Assembly (NCBI GenBank): GCA_030666985.1
Contig: DAOUWT010000011.1
Span: 1-22,280, forward strand
Source: Chloroflexota bacterium
GTDB taxonomy: Bacteria > Chloroflexota > Anaerolineae > Anaerolineales > UBA11858
Direction of reading: 5' to 3'
DNA length: 22,280 nt
Below are positions 14,757 through 21,733 of the stretch, piece after piece (the first letter of the stretch is position 1; each line of letters starts with the position of its first letter). A program made the position numbers and the translations under genes. The notes below the pieces were generated by a model that made no database searches, was not told the DNA's origin, and saw only the letters and a program-made list of their open reading frames with translations.

Positions 14757-15537
14757 TCTGCCTCCAATCGCCTACGGGAAGAATAAGCGGCATACCGGAA
14801 TCGGGGTGCGGGATGACCTGCACCGGCGTTTGGTAGGCGGCAGTGATATTTTCCTCCGTCAACACCTCTTGCAAAGTTCCCAACGTTTTCAGTTCAGCAT
14901 CCACGAACAACGCTACCCGGTCGGCAAAGAAAGAAACCAGGTTGAGGTCGTGCATAGCCATCAATACGGCCAGATTCTGTTCGATTGCCAACTCTCGAAC
15001 CAGGGAGAGTATATTCATCTGGTGCCGCAAATCCAGGTGATTGGTGGGTTCATCCAGCAGGAGAATAGGCGTAGTTTGGGCCAGCGCCCGCGCCAAGAGT
15101 GCCCGTTGCTGCTCACCGCCGGAGATTTCCGCAATGCGGCGTTCTGCCAGATGAGTCATTTTAGTCCGCTGCATCGCCAGACGAGTGATGTCAAGATCGT
15201 CGTCGTCCGGCTGGCCCAGCCACCCCATATAAGCAGTCCGCCCCATCAAGATAGTTTGCTCCACGGTAAACATGCCCCCCAGCGGGCGGGCCTGGGGGAC
15301 AACTGCCAGGAGGCGGGCGCGCTGACTGGTGGACAGCGCAGACAGGTCATGCCCGTCGGAGTAAACCGTCCCTGACTTTATCGGGATCACCCCGCTCACC
15401 GCGCGGATCAGGGTCGTTTTGCCGGCTCCGTTGGGGCCAATTATCGCCAGAATTTCGCCGGGGGCCACCTCCAGCGTGATTCCGCTCAAGGCGAGATGGT
15501 CTCCGTATGCCACAGTGAGTTCATCAAGTTTCAGCAT
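14746..15537 (-). CDS. btuD: Corrinoid ABC transporter ATP-binding protein
   Basis: 263 residues from the ATG at 15537. Walker A GPNGAGKT (34-41), Q-loop region VVPQARPLGG, signature SGGEQ (139-143), Walker B ILLLDE (158-163) and switch His196 in AMHDLNL are all intact. It belongs to the FepC/BtuD-type importer ATPases. The frame is open back to 15732, but that part overlaps btuC in another frame, so the later start is used. It follows the btuC stop by 2 nt, with GGAGGT about 12 nt upstream. Corrinoid rather than iron-siderophore specificity is inferred from the riboswitch and the neighbouring cob genes. Confidence 0.92.
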   Translation of the reverse strand: MLKLDELTVAYGDHLALSGITLEVAPGEILAIIGPNGAGKTTLIRAVSGVIPIKSGTVYSDGHDLSALSTSQRARLLAVVPQARPLGGMFTVEQTILMGRTAYMGWLGQPDDDDLDITRLAMQRTKMTHLAERRIAEISGGEQQRALLARALAQTTPILLLDEPTNHLDLRHQMNILSLVRELAIEQNLAVLMAMHDLNLVSFFADRVALFVDAELKTLGTLQEVLTEENITAAYQTPVQVIPHPDSGMPLILPVGDWRQNGR

Positions 15538-15539
15538 GG

Positions 15540-16565
15540 TTACCAAAAGACCTCCTTTTTCGCCCGGCGCAGAATCCACAAGAAAAAGGGCGCACCAGCT
15601 AAAGCGGTGACAATCCCAACCGGCAGCGAGGAAGGCGCCAGCAAAATACGGGCTAGCATATCCGCCACCAGCAAGGCGCTGCCTCCCCCAAATATCGTCA
15701 GGGGTATCAAGCGACGGTAGTCCGGCCCCCACACAATGCGCACCAAATGAGGCACGATCAAACCAATAAAGCCGATGATCCCAGAAAATGAGACCGCGAC
15801 TGCAGTGGTCAACGAGGCGGTGACGACAATGAAAACTTTGGCGCGCTCGACGGATAGGCCCATTTGTTTGGCCTGTTCGTCGCCGAATTGCATCACATTC
15901 AGCTTATGTCCCGATAAGGACAGCAAGCCCATCCCTAGCACCATGTAGGGCAAAGCCGCGAGAACAGGATTCCATCCTGCGATGGGAGAGCCGCCCAAGA
16001 GGAACGATATCGCCCGGTGAATCTGTTGGTCGGAGCGGAGCATCAGAAACGATGTCAATGCCGACGCAAAGGCCCCGACTGCCACCCCAGCCAAGATGAG
16101 AGTCGTCAGAGGAACCATGCGTCCCACGCGGGCTAAATTATAGACCAACACCACTGTGAGAATCGCACCCACGAAAGCCGCCAGAGGGATTAGATAGAAT
16201 CCCAGTAGATTTGTGGGCCAATGGACAGACATGGCCGCCACAGCGCCCAGACCTGCGCCAGACGCAACGCCAATCAAATATGGGTCGGCGAGCGGGTTGC
16301 GAAATAATCCCTGGTAGGCTGCGCCGCTGCTGGCCAGGGCCGCCCCGGTGATGGTAACCAGAACGGTGTGAGGCAAGCGCACTTTAAGAATGATGACAGC
16401 TGATGAATCGGGCCAGGTTTGGAAAAAGTCTACCCAGGGGAGTTGGTTGGCCAAGATACGGGCCAGGGTGCCGGGGGGAATATAGACCGCGCCTAGAGCC
16501 ACACTAAAAACGAATGCGAGGCCGAGGAGGGTGAGGTTTGAGATGTAGGGATGGTTTTTGAGCAT
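15540..16565 (-). CDS. btuC: Corrinoid ABC transporter permease, FecCD/BtuC family
   Basis: 341 residues, mostly hydrophobic, with the ~10-helix pattern of BtuC-type permeases. Typical motifs: RLPHTVLVTITGAALASSGAAYQG near residues 63-86, FRNPLADPYLIGVASGAGLGA, LSVERAK, and GFIGLIVPHLVRIVWGPDYR toward the C-terminus, where the cytoplasmic coupling helix contacts BtuD. There is no visible Shine-Dalgarno. The 92-nt gap after btuF is filled with an AGGGGAGC microsatellite and its approximate complement. Confidence 0.93.
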   Translation of the reverse strand: MLKNHPYISNLTLLGLAFVFSVALGAVYIPPGTLARILANQLPWVDFFQTWPDSSAVIILKVRLPHTVLVTITGAALASSGAAYQGLFRNPLADPYLIGVASGAGLGAVAAMSVHWPTNLLGFYLIPLAAFVGAILTVVLVYNLARVGRMVPLTTLILAGVAVGAFASALTSFLMLRSDQQIHRAISFLLGGSPIAGWNPVLAALPYMVLGMGLLSLSGHKLNVMQFGDEQAKQMGLSVERAKVFIVVTASLTTAVAVSFSGIIGFIGLIVPHLVRIVWGPDYRRLIPLTIFGGGSALLVADMLARILLAPSSLPVGIVTALAGAPFFLWILRRAKKEVFW

Positions 16566-16580
16566 GGGGGCAGTGAAGCG

Positions 16581-16618
16581 AGGGAGCAGGGGAGCAGGGG
16601 AGCAGGGGAGCAGGGAAT
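16581..16618. repeat. AGGGGAGC microsatellite in the btuF-btuC gap
   Basis: Roughly four to five 8-nt units of AGGGGAGC occupy 16581-16618. They are followed by AGCTCCCCCG near 16632, which could pair with them. The element lies inside the operon between two genes that must be expressed together. Confidence 0.8.
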
Positions 16619-16657
16619 CACCCTGTCACCCTAGCTCCCCCGCCCCCTTGCATAGTT

Positions 16658-17701
16658 TTACTCGAATAGATCAGGGTGCAGCAATCGAGCGACTTCTTCC
16701 AATCCGTCCACGAGACGCGGGCCGGGGACACTCATAATGCCGGGGTCAATGGGGTAAACGGCCTCATTTTGCACCGCAGCAATCACGTCCCATCCGGCAC
16801 GTTCAGCGACGCTCTCCGGGGTTGTGCCATACATGGCGTCAGCCAGCAGGATAATATCTGGGTTGACGGTAATCAACTCCTCAGAACTAATCTGGGCGTA
16901 GTCGCCTTCCAGGGCCGCGGCGGCATTGACGCCACCGGCCAGGGTGATGATGTAATCGATAAAGGTCCCGGAGCCGGTCGTCCACGGGTTGGATGGATCG
17001 CTGGCATCTAATTCGTAGAATGCCGATGGAGTACTTTCGGTAGTGGCAACTTTCTCCTCGACAGCTTTCACTCGATCCTCCAGGCTGGCAACCAACGTTT
17101 CGGCTTCGTCCTCGTGATCGGTGAGGGCTGCCAGCGATTGCAGGTTCTCGTAGAGGCCGGCGAAATCGTCAGGGTTGGCCTGCCAGTAGACTTCCAGCCC
17201 CAGGTCTTCCAGGGCGGTCACTTGATCTTCCGAGATGATCTGGGCGACAATCACCAGATCGGGTTCCAGGGCCAGGATGGCCTCGGTGGGCAAGTCGCCC
17301 CACATGCTGCCAACGCTAGCAATGTCCAGGGCTTCTTCAGGGTAGAGGGAAAAATCATCCCGCCCAACAACCTGGCCGCCAGCGCCCACCGCGAACAAAA
17401 TCTCGGTGATGGACGGCGAAAGAGACACAATCGCCTGCGGATATTCGTCCAGTTCGATGGTGCGTCCCAAGTCATCGATGACGACAATGGGTTCTGCAGT
17501 GGGCACTTCGGTAGGTTCTGGCACCTCAGTTGGTTCTGCTGTCGGCTCGAGGGTCGGAGCGGGAAGTTCAGTCGGAACTTCGGTCGGCTCTGCTATTTCC
17601 TCAGTTTCAACGGGAGCAGGAGTCGCAGCCGGGGCACACGCGCTCAACAAGAAAATAGCGCTTAACAATATAATTAATACTTTATAGGTTAGTTTTTTCA
17701 T
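16658..17701 (-). CDS. btuF: Corrinoid-binding lipoprotein of the ABC importer
   Basis: 347 residues. The signal peptide ends in the lipobox LLSAC with the lipidated Cys at 22. Residues 27-72 are a Pro/Thr/Glu repeat linker (EPTEVPTELPAPTLEPTAEP), which would hold the receptor away from the membrane. The receptor part is a helical-backbone (class III, TroA/BtuF-like) domain: DDLGRTIELDEYPQAIVSL, SITEILFAVGAGGQVVGRDD, EAILALEPDLVIV and NPDIILLAD. The start ATG has CGAGGT about 8 nt upstream. It is the first full gene after the AdoCbl riboswitch, which makes corrinoid the likely substrate. Confidence 0.9.
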   Translation of the reverse strand: MKKLTYKVLIILLSAIFLLSACAPAATPAPVETEEIAEPTEVPTELPAPTLEPTAEPTEVPEPTEVPTAEPIVVIDDLGRTIELDEYPQAIVSLSPSITEILFAVGAGGQVVGRDDFSLYPEEALDIASVGSMWGDLPTEAILALEPDLVIVAQIISEDQVTALEDLGLEVYWQANPDDFAGLYENLQSLAALTDHEDEAETLVASLEDRVKAVEEKVATTESTPSAFYELDASDPSNPWTTGSGTFIDYIITLAGGVNAAAALEGDYAQISSEELITVNPDIILLADAMYGTTPESVAERAGWDVIAAVQNEAVYPIDPGIMSVPGPRLVDGLEEVARLLHPDLFE

Positions 17702-17766
17702 TTTTTTTACCTCGGTAATTCAAATTACAAAATCTAAGCTATGAATGAATGCAGGCTAAGAGACGA

Positions 17767-17850
17767 AACCCATTGAAATGGGTTATAAATACAATTATTT
17801 TCAACGCGATTTATCGCGTTTCGTGCCTTAGACGCCGAATTCATTCGGTG
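17767..17850. repeat. Three consecutive 8-bp palindromes in the btuF leader
   Basis: AACCCATT-GA-AATGGGTT (17767-17784), AACGCGAT-TT-ATCGCGTT (17803-17820) and CGCCGAAT-TC-ATTCGGTG (17833-17850, one G-T pair). Each has an 8-bp stem and a 2-nt loop. The stems are unrelated to each other, but the loops are the same set (GA, TT, TC) as in the array at 6690-6774. They lie between the riboswitch terminator and the btuF ribosome site. Confidence 0.85.
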
Positions 17851-17861
17851 GCTTAAAACTT

Positions 17862-17890
17862 AAAACAAAAACCCCTGTCTCTAACAGGGG
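17862..17890 (-). terminator. Intrinsic terminator of the cobalamin riboswitch
   Basis: On the minus strand CCCCTGT (17890-17884) pairs with ACAGGGG (17878-17872) around a 5-nt loop and is followed by TTTTTGTTTT. It lies downstream of the aptamer and upstream of btuF, so it is the likely off-switch for the whole B12 operon. Confidence 0.88.
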
Positions 17891-17896
17891 ATGCGA

Positions 17897-17920
17897 TTAG
17901 TACTTAGTCGTAACTACCAT
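17897..17920 (-). CDS. Seven-codon leader ORF between riboswitch and terminator
   Basis: ATG at 17920-17918 opens MVVTTKY and a TAA at 17899-17897. It is preceded by AAAGGAGGTG (17937-17928), the strongest Shine-Dalgarno in this part of the window, at normal spacing. The stop is 6 nt before the terminator stem, so a ribosome finishing the peptide would cover the 5' arm. The peptide has no recognisable function. Whether it is translated is not shown by sequence alone. Confidence 0.45.
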   Translation of the reverse strand: MVVTTKY

Positions 17921-17958
17921 GTATTCACACCTCCTTTCCACGAGAGCTATATGAACGA

Positions 17959-18146
17959 ATAATCAAGGCGGGCGGCCTGGCTTGTTAGTCTTTTAGTCGT
18001 TAGTCGTTTAGTCAATTCGTTTTATGAAAACATTGACTATCTGACTACCAGACTAGTAGACTACCTTACAGTTGCGGGACAGCGTCTGACTTTAACAGAC
18101 TTCGCCTTTGAGCCTTCCCTTCCGAGGGTTGAGGCACCTTGATTAT
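17959..18146 (-). promoter_or_regulatory. Adenosylcobalamin riboswitch aptamer
   Basis: Read on the minus strand, P1 is a perfect 10-bp helix: ATAATCAAGG (18146-18137) pairs with CCTTGATTAT (17968-17959). Inside are GGTGCC, GGAAGGGAAGG, a small GTCTG/CAGAC hairpin, the conserved GCTGTCCCGCAACTGTA, and the B12 box AGCCAGGCCGCCCGCC just before the closing P1 strand. A long side arm (17986-18063) of four 5-bp helices is inserted between the last two conserved blocks. AdoCbl binding is expected to repress the downstream btu/cob operon. Confidence 0.93.
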
Positions 18147-18187
18147 GATCAATTGTTAAGTTTCTGATGCTTCCTTCATCAGGGGTG

Positions 18188-18216
18188 ATTGTACAAGGAA
18201 AGGTTTTTCTTGTCAA
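18188..18216 (-). promoter_or_regulatory. Sigma-70 promoter of the B12 operon
   Basis: On the minus strand TTGACA (18216-18211) and TACAAT (18193-18188) are separated by 17 bp, almost perfect consensus. Transcription would start near 18181, about 35 nt before the riboswitch P1. Confidence 0.85.
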
Positions 18217-18278
18217 ATAGATTTTTGCCGCACTTTTGATTGTAATTATTCACCCCCTCTCGCAAACAACCAATGGCC

Positions 18279-18389
18279 TGTCATTCTGAGGGTGTTTTTC
18301 CCGAAGAATCTCCAACGACTACGAGAAGGGGACTCTTCGTTCACAAAAAACGTTCTCTTGCCGGAGGCACGCCCTTGGCGAGAGTGACA
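18279..18389. repeat. MITE-like inverted pair of TGTCATTCTGAG...CGAAGAATCTC repeats
   Basis: TGTCATTCT at 18279-18287 and AGAGTGACA at 18381-18389 form imperfect 9-bp terminal inverted repeats. Nested inside, CGAAGAATCTCC is mirrored by the complement of CGAAGAGTCCCC, and a T-run by an A-run. The 111-nt element thus looks like two inverted copies of one repeat. From memory, TGTCATTCTGAG...GAAGAATCTC words recur in many environmental bacterial genomes. It sits between the divergent promoters at 18188-18216 and 18419-18427. Confidence 0.6.
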
Positions 18390-18418
18390 CATCTTTCCCA
18401 ATATACCAACACACCGCC

Positions 18419-18427
18419 TGGTATAAT
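18419..18427 (+). promoter_or_regulatory. Extended -10 promoter for the flavoprotein gene
   Basis: TGGTATAAT is a perfect extended -10 (TGn plus TATAAT at 18422-18427). No good -35 is seen at 17 bp, as is usual for extended -10 promoters. The transcript would start near 18434, about 50 nt before the ATG. Confidence 0.6.
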
Positions 18428-18484
18428 TTATGCGCTTTACCGTTCGAACAAAATATCTTGTATCGAGGACGAAAATTGATTCTT

Positions 18485-19750
18485 ATGTCTAAAAAACGTG
18501 TCATTGTCGTGGGAGGAGGAGCATCGGGCCTGATGGCGGCGGGGCAGGCTGCTGGGCAAGCTAACAAACAGCGTGCCTTAGCGGGTGCGAGCGTCCTGCT
18601 CCTGGAGAAAAAGTCATCCCCGGGCCGGAAGCTGCTCCTGACTGGCAAGCATCGCTGCAATATCACCAATACCGACGAAATAAAAGAATTTCTCAGGCAC
18701 TTCAATCCCAAGGGGAAATTCCTGACCCAGGTTTTTTACCAATTTTTCAACACTGAACTACAGGCTTTCTTCGAGGAATTAGGTGTCCCCACCGTCGTGC
18801 AGCGGGGGGGAAGAGTCTTCCCGAAAAGTGAGCGGGCCGAAGACGTGGTGGAAGCTCTGGTCAGGTGGGCCAAGGCCCAGGGGGTGGAGATTGCGACCCA
18901 CGCGCCGGTGACAGGCCTCCTCGTGGAGGGAGGGCGCGTTGCGGGGGTAAGCACCTCCCACGGGGAGCATTACGCCGACGCGGTCATCATCACCACGGGG
19001 GGAGCGACCTACCCCGGGACAGGCTCCACGGGGGATGGGTACGAGTTGGCCAAATCCGCTGGGCATACTATTATTCCCATTAGGCCGGCCCTGGTTCCGC
19101 TGATCACCAAAGGTGATGTTGCTCCCCGCCTGCAAGGGGTGAGTTTGCGAAACGTGCAAGTTAATCTGTGGGTCAACGATAGAAAGCAAGACGATATTTT
19201 CGGGGAGATGCTTTTCACCCATTTTGGGGTCTCTGGGCCGATCATTCTCACTATGAGCGGGCAAATCGTTAATGAGCTGCGGGATGGAAACAAGGTGGAA
19301 ATTTCTATTGACCTCAAACCGGCTCTTGACCACCTCACCCTAGACGCGCGTCTCTTGCGTGATATTCAAGACATGCACCGGAAAGAGTTTAAGACTCTTT
19401 TAGAAAATCTGCTTCCGCGTAAATTAATTCCCGTTTGTATTGAGCAAACAGGAATTTCTGCCCGTAAACACAATCACGCAATCACCGCCGAGGAGCGAAA
19501 ACGCTTGCGGCTCTGGCTAAAGGATTTTCGGCTGGAAGTGACGGGGGATCGCGGTTTCAAGCACGCCATCATCACCGCCGGGGGCGTGGAGACCAGCGAG
19601 GTGGATTCGCACACTATGGAGTCTAAATTGGTGAAGAGGCTCTATTTTGCAGGAGAGGTGTTAGATGTGCATGGGGATACGGGGGGGTATAATCTTCAGG
19701 CGGCTTTTTCTACGGGGTGGGCAGCGGGGCGTGCGAGTTGCGAGTCATGA
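18485..19750 (+). CDS. NAD(P)/FAD-dependent oxidoreductase, HI0933/BaiN-like family
   Basis: 421 residues. The N-terminal FAD-binding Rossmann motif is VIVVGGGASGLMAAG. The family segments LLLEKKSSPGRKLLLTGKHRCNITN, GRVFPKSERAEDVVEAL and IITTGGATYPGTGSTGDGYELAKSAGH follow. The C-terminal flavin-binding end is AIITAGGVETSEVDSHTMES, then LYFAGEVLDVHGDTGGYNLQAAFSTG. Members are flavoproteins of largely unknown substrate; the BaiN name comes from bile-acid chemistry and should not be transferred here. ATG 18485 gives the usual N-terminus, but a TTG at 18476 has GAGGA at 6 nt and may be the true start. The last codons (RASCES) and stop lie in a GCGAGTT repeat. Confidence 0.9.
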   Translation: MSKKRVIVVGGGASGLMAAGQAAGQANKQRALAGASVLLLEKKSSPGRKLLLTGKHRCNITNTDEIKEFLRHFNPKGKFLTQVFYQFFNTELQAFFEELGVPTVVQRGGRVFPKSERAEDVVEALVRWAKAQGVEIATHAPVTGLLVEGGRVAGVSTSHGEHYADAVIITTGGATYPGTGSTGDGYELAKSAGHTIIPIRPALVPLITKGDVAPRLQGVSLRNVQVNLWVNDRKQDDIFGEMLFTHFGVSGPIILTMSGQIVNELRDGNKVEISIDLKPALDHLTLDARLLRDIQDMHRKEFKTLLENLLPRKLIPVCIEQTGISARKHNHAITAEERKRLRLWLKDFRLEVTGDRGFKHAIITAGGVETSEVDSHTMESKLVKRLYFAGEVLDVHGDTGGYNLQAAFSTGWAAGRASCES

Positions 19751-19760
19751 GCTGCGAGTT
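19733..19760. repeat. GCGAGTT repeat across the flavoprotein stop codon
   Basis: GCGAGTT (19733-19739), GCGAGTC (19740-19746) and GCGAGTT (19754-19760) straddle the stop codon, and AGGATAGTAGGA follows. The same GCGAGTTAGGA word occurs twice after the ABC exporter at 21595-21619. The 19751-19852 gap otherwise shows only CTCAT-type words and no gene. Confidence 0.6.
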
Positions 19761-19852
19761 AGGATAGTAGGAAGGGCAGGTTAAAACAAGACACAGGAAA
19801 CCATGAACTAGTAGACGACATCATTACTCATTACCTTTTACTCATCACTGCT

Positions 19853-21589
19853 ATGAAAACTCTTAGATTTTTACTCAGTTACGCTAAAAATTATATTACC
19901 CCTCTAACGCTGACCATTGTGAGCATGATATTCCTAGTGGGAGCGCAATTGCTGACTCCTTGGATCATCAAAACCATGGTTGGGGCTGTTGTAAATCAGG
20001 CCGAGGAACAAGTTTCCCAAAACCTCATCGTGCAATTAGCATTGCTGGCTCTGGTTGTATATGTGATACGCGCCGGGCTGAATTACCTTAAAAGTTACCA
20101 GTCGCACGTGGCGGGATGGGGCGTGGTGGCGGACGCCCGCCGGGACATCTACGAACATTTGCAACGGCTTTCGCTCAGTTTCTACGAAGACCAGCAAACA
20201 GGAAATTTGATGTCGCGCATGATCAATGATTCCGACAATTTTGAGCGTTTGATAGCGCACGCTATTCCAGACACATTCGTGAACTTGCTTACCCTAATTG
20301 GCGTCAGCATAGTATTAACCAGCATGAACGGACGGTTGATGCTCCTGAGCCTGATTCCGGTTCCGTTCATTGTCTTGGGGATGCGTGGGTTCTCAAAATA
20401 TGTGCGCCCCGCTTTTAAGGTGCGGCAAGGAAAATTGGCCGAACTCAACGCCACGGTCAACGATAATCTCTCTGGTATCCGTGAGATAAAAGCCTTTACC
20501 CGCGAGGAAGAAGAGGCGCAGAACGTCAACGAACGCATAGACAGGTATCTTGGCTCAAACCTCAAAGCCCTGCGCCTGATGGCTACATTCCACTCTTTGG
20601 TGGATTTCATGGCCTCAATGGGCACAATTGTAGTGATCTACTTTGGAGGGAAACTAGCTTTAGGGCACACTTTGCCACCCGAAGACTTGGTAGCTTTTTT
20701 CCTCTATCTGAATATGTTTTACCAACCCGTGCGTGTCTTGAGTATGGCCTGGGAGCACGTGCAAGAAGCCATGGCCGGTGCAGAGAGAGTGGCAGACTTG
20801 TTGAACGAGCGCGCAGATGTGGGTGAACGCCCTGACGCAGTTACGTTGCAGGAAAGGGCACAGGGAGCTATCTCTCTTAAAAACGTGAGTTTTAGTTATC
20901 TCCGAGGCAAGAGGGTTCTAAATGACATTAACCTTGATATCCCAACCCGTAGCGTGGTTGCGCTGGTGGGGCCAACGGGCGTTGGAAAAACGACCTTGGC
21001 AAGTCTCATCCCCCGTTTTTACGATGTGAGTCAAGGCGACATCACGCTTGATGACTATGATATACGCGACCTAACGTTGAGGAGTCTGCGTCAACAAATA
21101 AGCATAGTTCTCCAAGACGTATTCCTTTTTCATGGGACGGCGGAGGAAAACATTCTCTTTGGTAACCCAAACGCTAGTTACGAGGAGATGGTTGAGGCCG
21201 CTAAAATCGCAAACGCGCACGAGTTCATCACTAAACTCTCTGACGGCTACGATACGCTCATCGGCGAACGGGGCGTTAAGCTCTCTGGCGGGCAGAAGCA
21301 GCGCATGGCAATCGCGCGGGCGGTGCTGAAAGACGCTCCCATCCTTATTTTGGATGAGGCCACTTCTTCGGTAGATCCAGAGACTGAGGTCTTGATACAG
21401 CAGGCGTTTGAGAGGTTAATGATGGGAAGGACTACAATCATCATCGCCCATCGCCTCTCTACGGTGCGAAACGCCGATCTCATTGTTGTGCTAGAGGAAG
21501 ATCGTATCGCGGAAAAGGGCACCCATGAGGAGTTGATGGCGCGGAATGGGTTGTATAGGCGGTTGAATCAGGCGCAGGTGGAGGGATAA
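19853..21589 (+). CDS. ABC exporter half-transporter, MsbA/LmrA-like (fused TMD-NBD)
   Basis: 578 residues. The N-terminal transmembrane domain (about 1-310) has the six-helix exporter pattern and the typical YEDQQTGNLMSRMINDSDNFE and ELNATVNDNLSGIREIKAFTRE segments. The nucleotide-binding domain has Walker A GPTGVGKT (373-380), Q421 in VLQDVFLFHGT, signature LSGGQ (477-481), Walker B ILILDE (497-502) and switch His533 in IIAHRLST. All catalytic residues are intact, so it is probably an active homodimer or one half of a heterodimer. The substrate cannot be read from sequence; lipids or drugs are common for the family. It lacks a visible Shine-Dalgarno. No partner gene adjoins it. Confidence 0.92.
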   Translation: MKTLRFLLSYAKNYITPLTLTIVSMIFLVGAQLLTPWIIKTMVGAVVNQAEEQVSQNLIVQLALLALVVYVIRAGLNYLKSYQSHVAGWGVVADARRDIYEHLQRLSLSFYEDQQTGNLMSRMINDSDNFERLIAHAIPDTFVNLLTLIGVSIVLTSMNGRLMLLSLIPVPFIVLGMRGFSKYVRPAFKVRQGKLAELNATVNDNLSGIREIKAFTREEEEAQNVNERIDRYLGSNLKALRLMATFHSLVDFMASMGTIVVIYFGGKLALGHTLPPEDLVAFFLYLNMFYQPVRVLSMAWEHVQEAMAGAERVADLLNERADVGERPDAVTLQERAQGAISLKNVSFSYLRGKRVLNDINLDIPTRSVVALVGPTGVGKTTLASLIPRFYDVSQGDITLDDYDIRDLTLRSLRQQISIVLQDVFLFHGTAEENILFGNPNASYEEMVEAAKIANAHEFITKLSDGYDTLIGERGVKLSGGQKQRMAIARAVLKDAPILILDEATSSVDPETEVLIQQAFERLMMGRTTIIIAHRLSTVRNADLIVVLEEDRIAEKGTHEELMARNGLYRRLNQAQVEG

Positions 21590-21594
21590 GAGGT

Positions 21595-21640
21595 GCGAGT
21601 TAGGAAAGGCGAGTTAGGAGATGCGGGTCAGGATGTTAGG
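21595..21640. repeat. GCGAGTTAGGA repeats after the ABC exporter
   Basis: GCGAGTTAGGA at 21595-21605 and 21609-21619, followed by the related GATGCGGGTCAGGA, lie just after the exporter stop. They resemble the complement of the C-rich units upstream of alr (TAGGAGATGCGAGGTAGGA) and the words at 19733-19775, so one low-complexity family is present at three intergenic sites. Confidence 0.55.
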
Positions 21641-21660
21641 GGAACGGGGGAGACGAGGTG

Positions 21661-21733
21661 CGTGATGCGTGATGAATTTATCATTTTTCACGTTTCACTT
21701 TTCACGTTTCACGCAACACGCATCACGTTTCAC
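21661..21733. repeat. CACGTTTCAC-family inverted repeat between convergent genes
   Basis: CGTGATGCGTG (21661-21671) is perfectly inverted as CACGCATCACG (21717-21727), an 11-bp stem. The 45-nt loop carries repeated TTTCACG words. The 17-mer CACGCATCACGTTTCAC at 21717-21733 is identical to 683-699. Its position between two converging genes would allow it to end transcription in both directions. Confidence 0.8.

Noticed and set aside
15538..15732. N-terminal extension of btuD
   Set aside because: It is btuC read in another frame, and ABC ATPases of this type begin at MLKLDELTVAYG.
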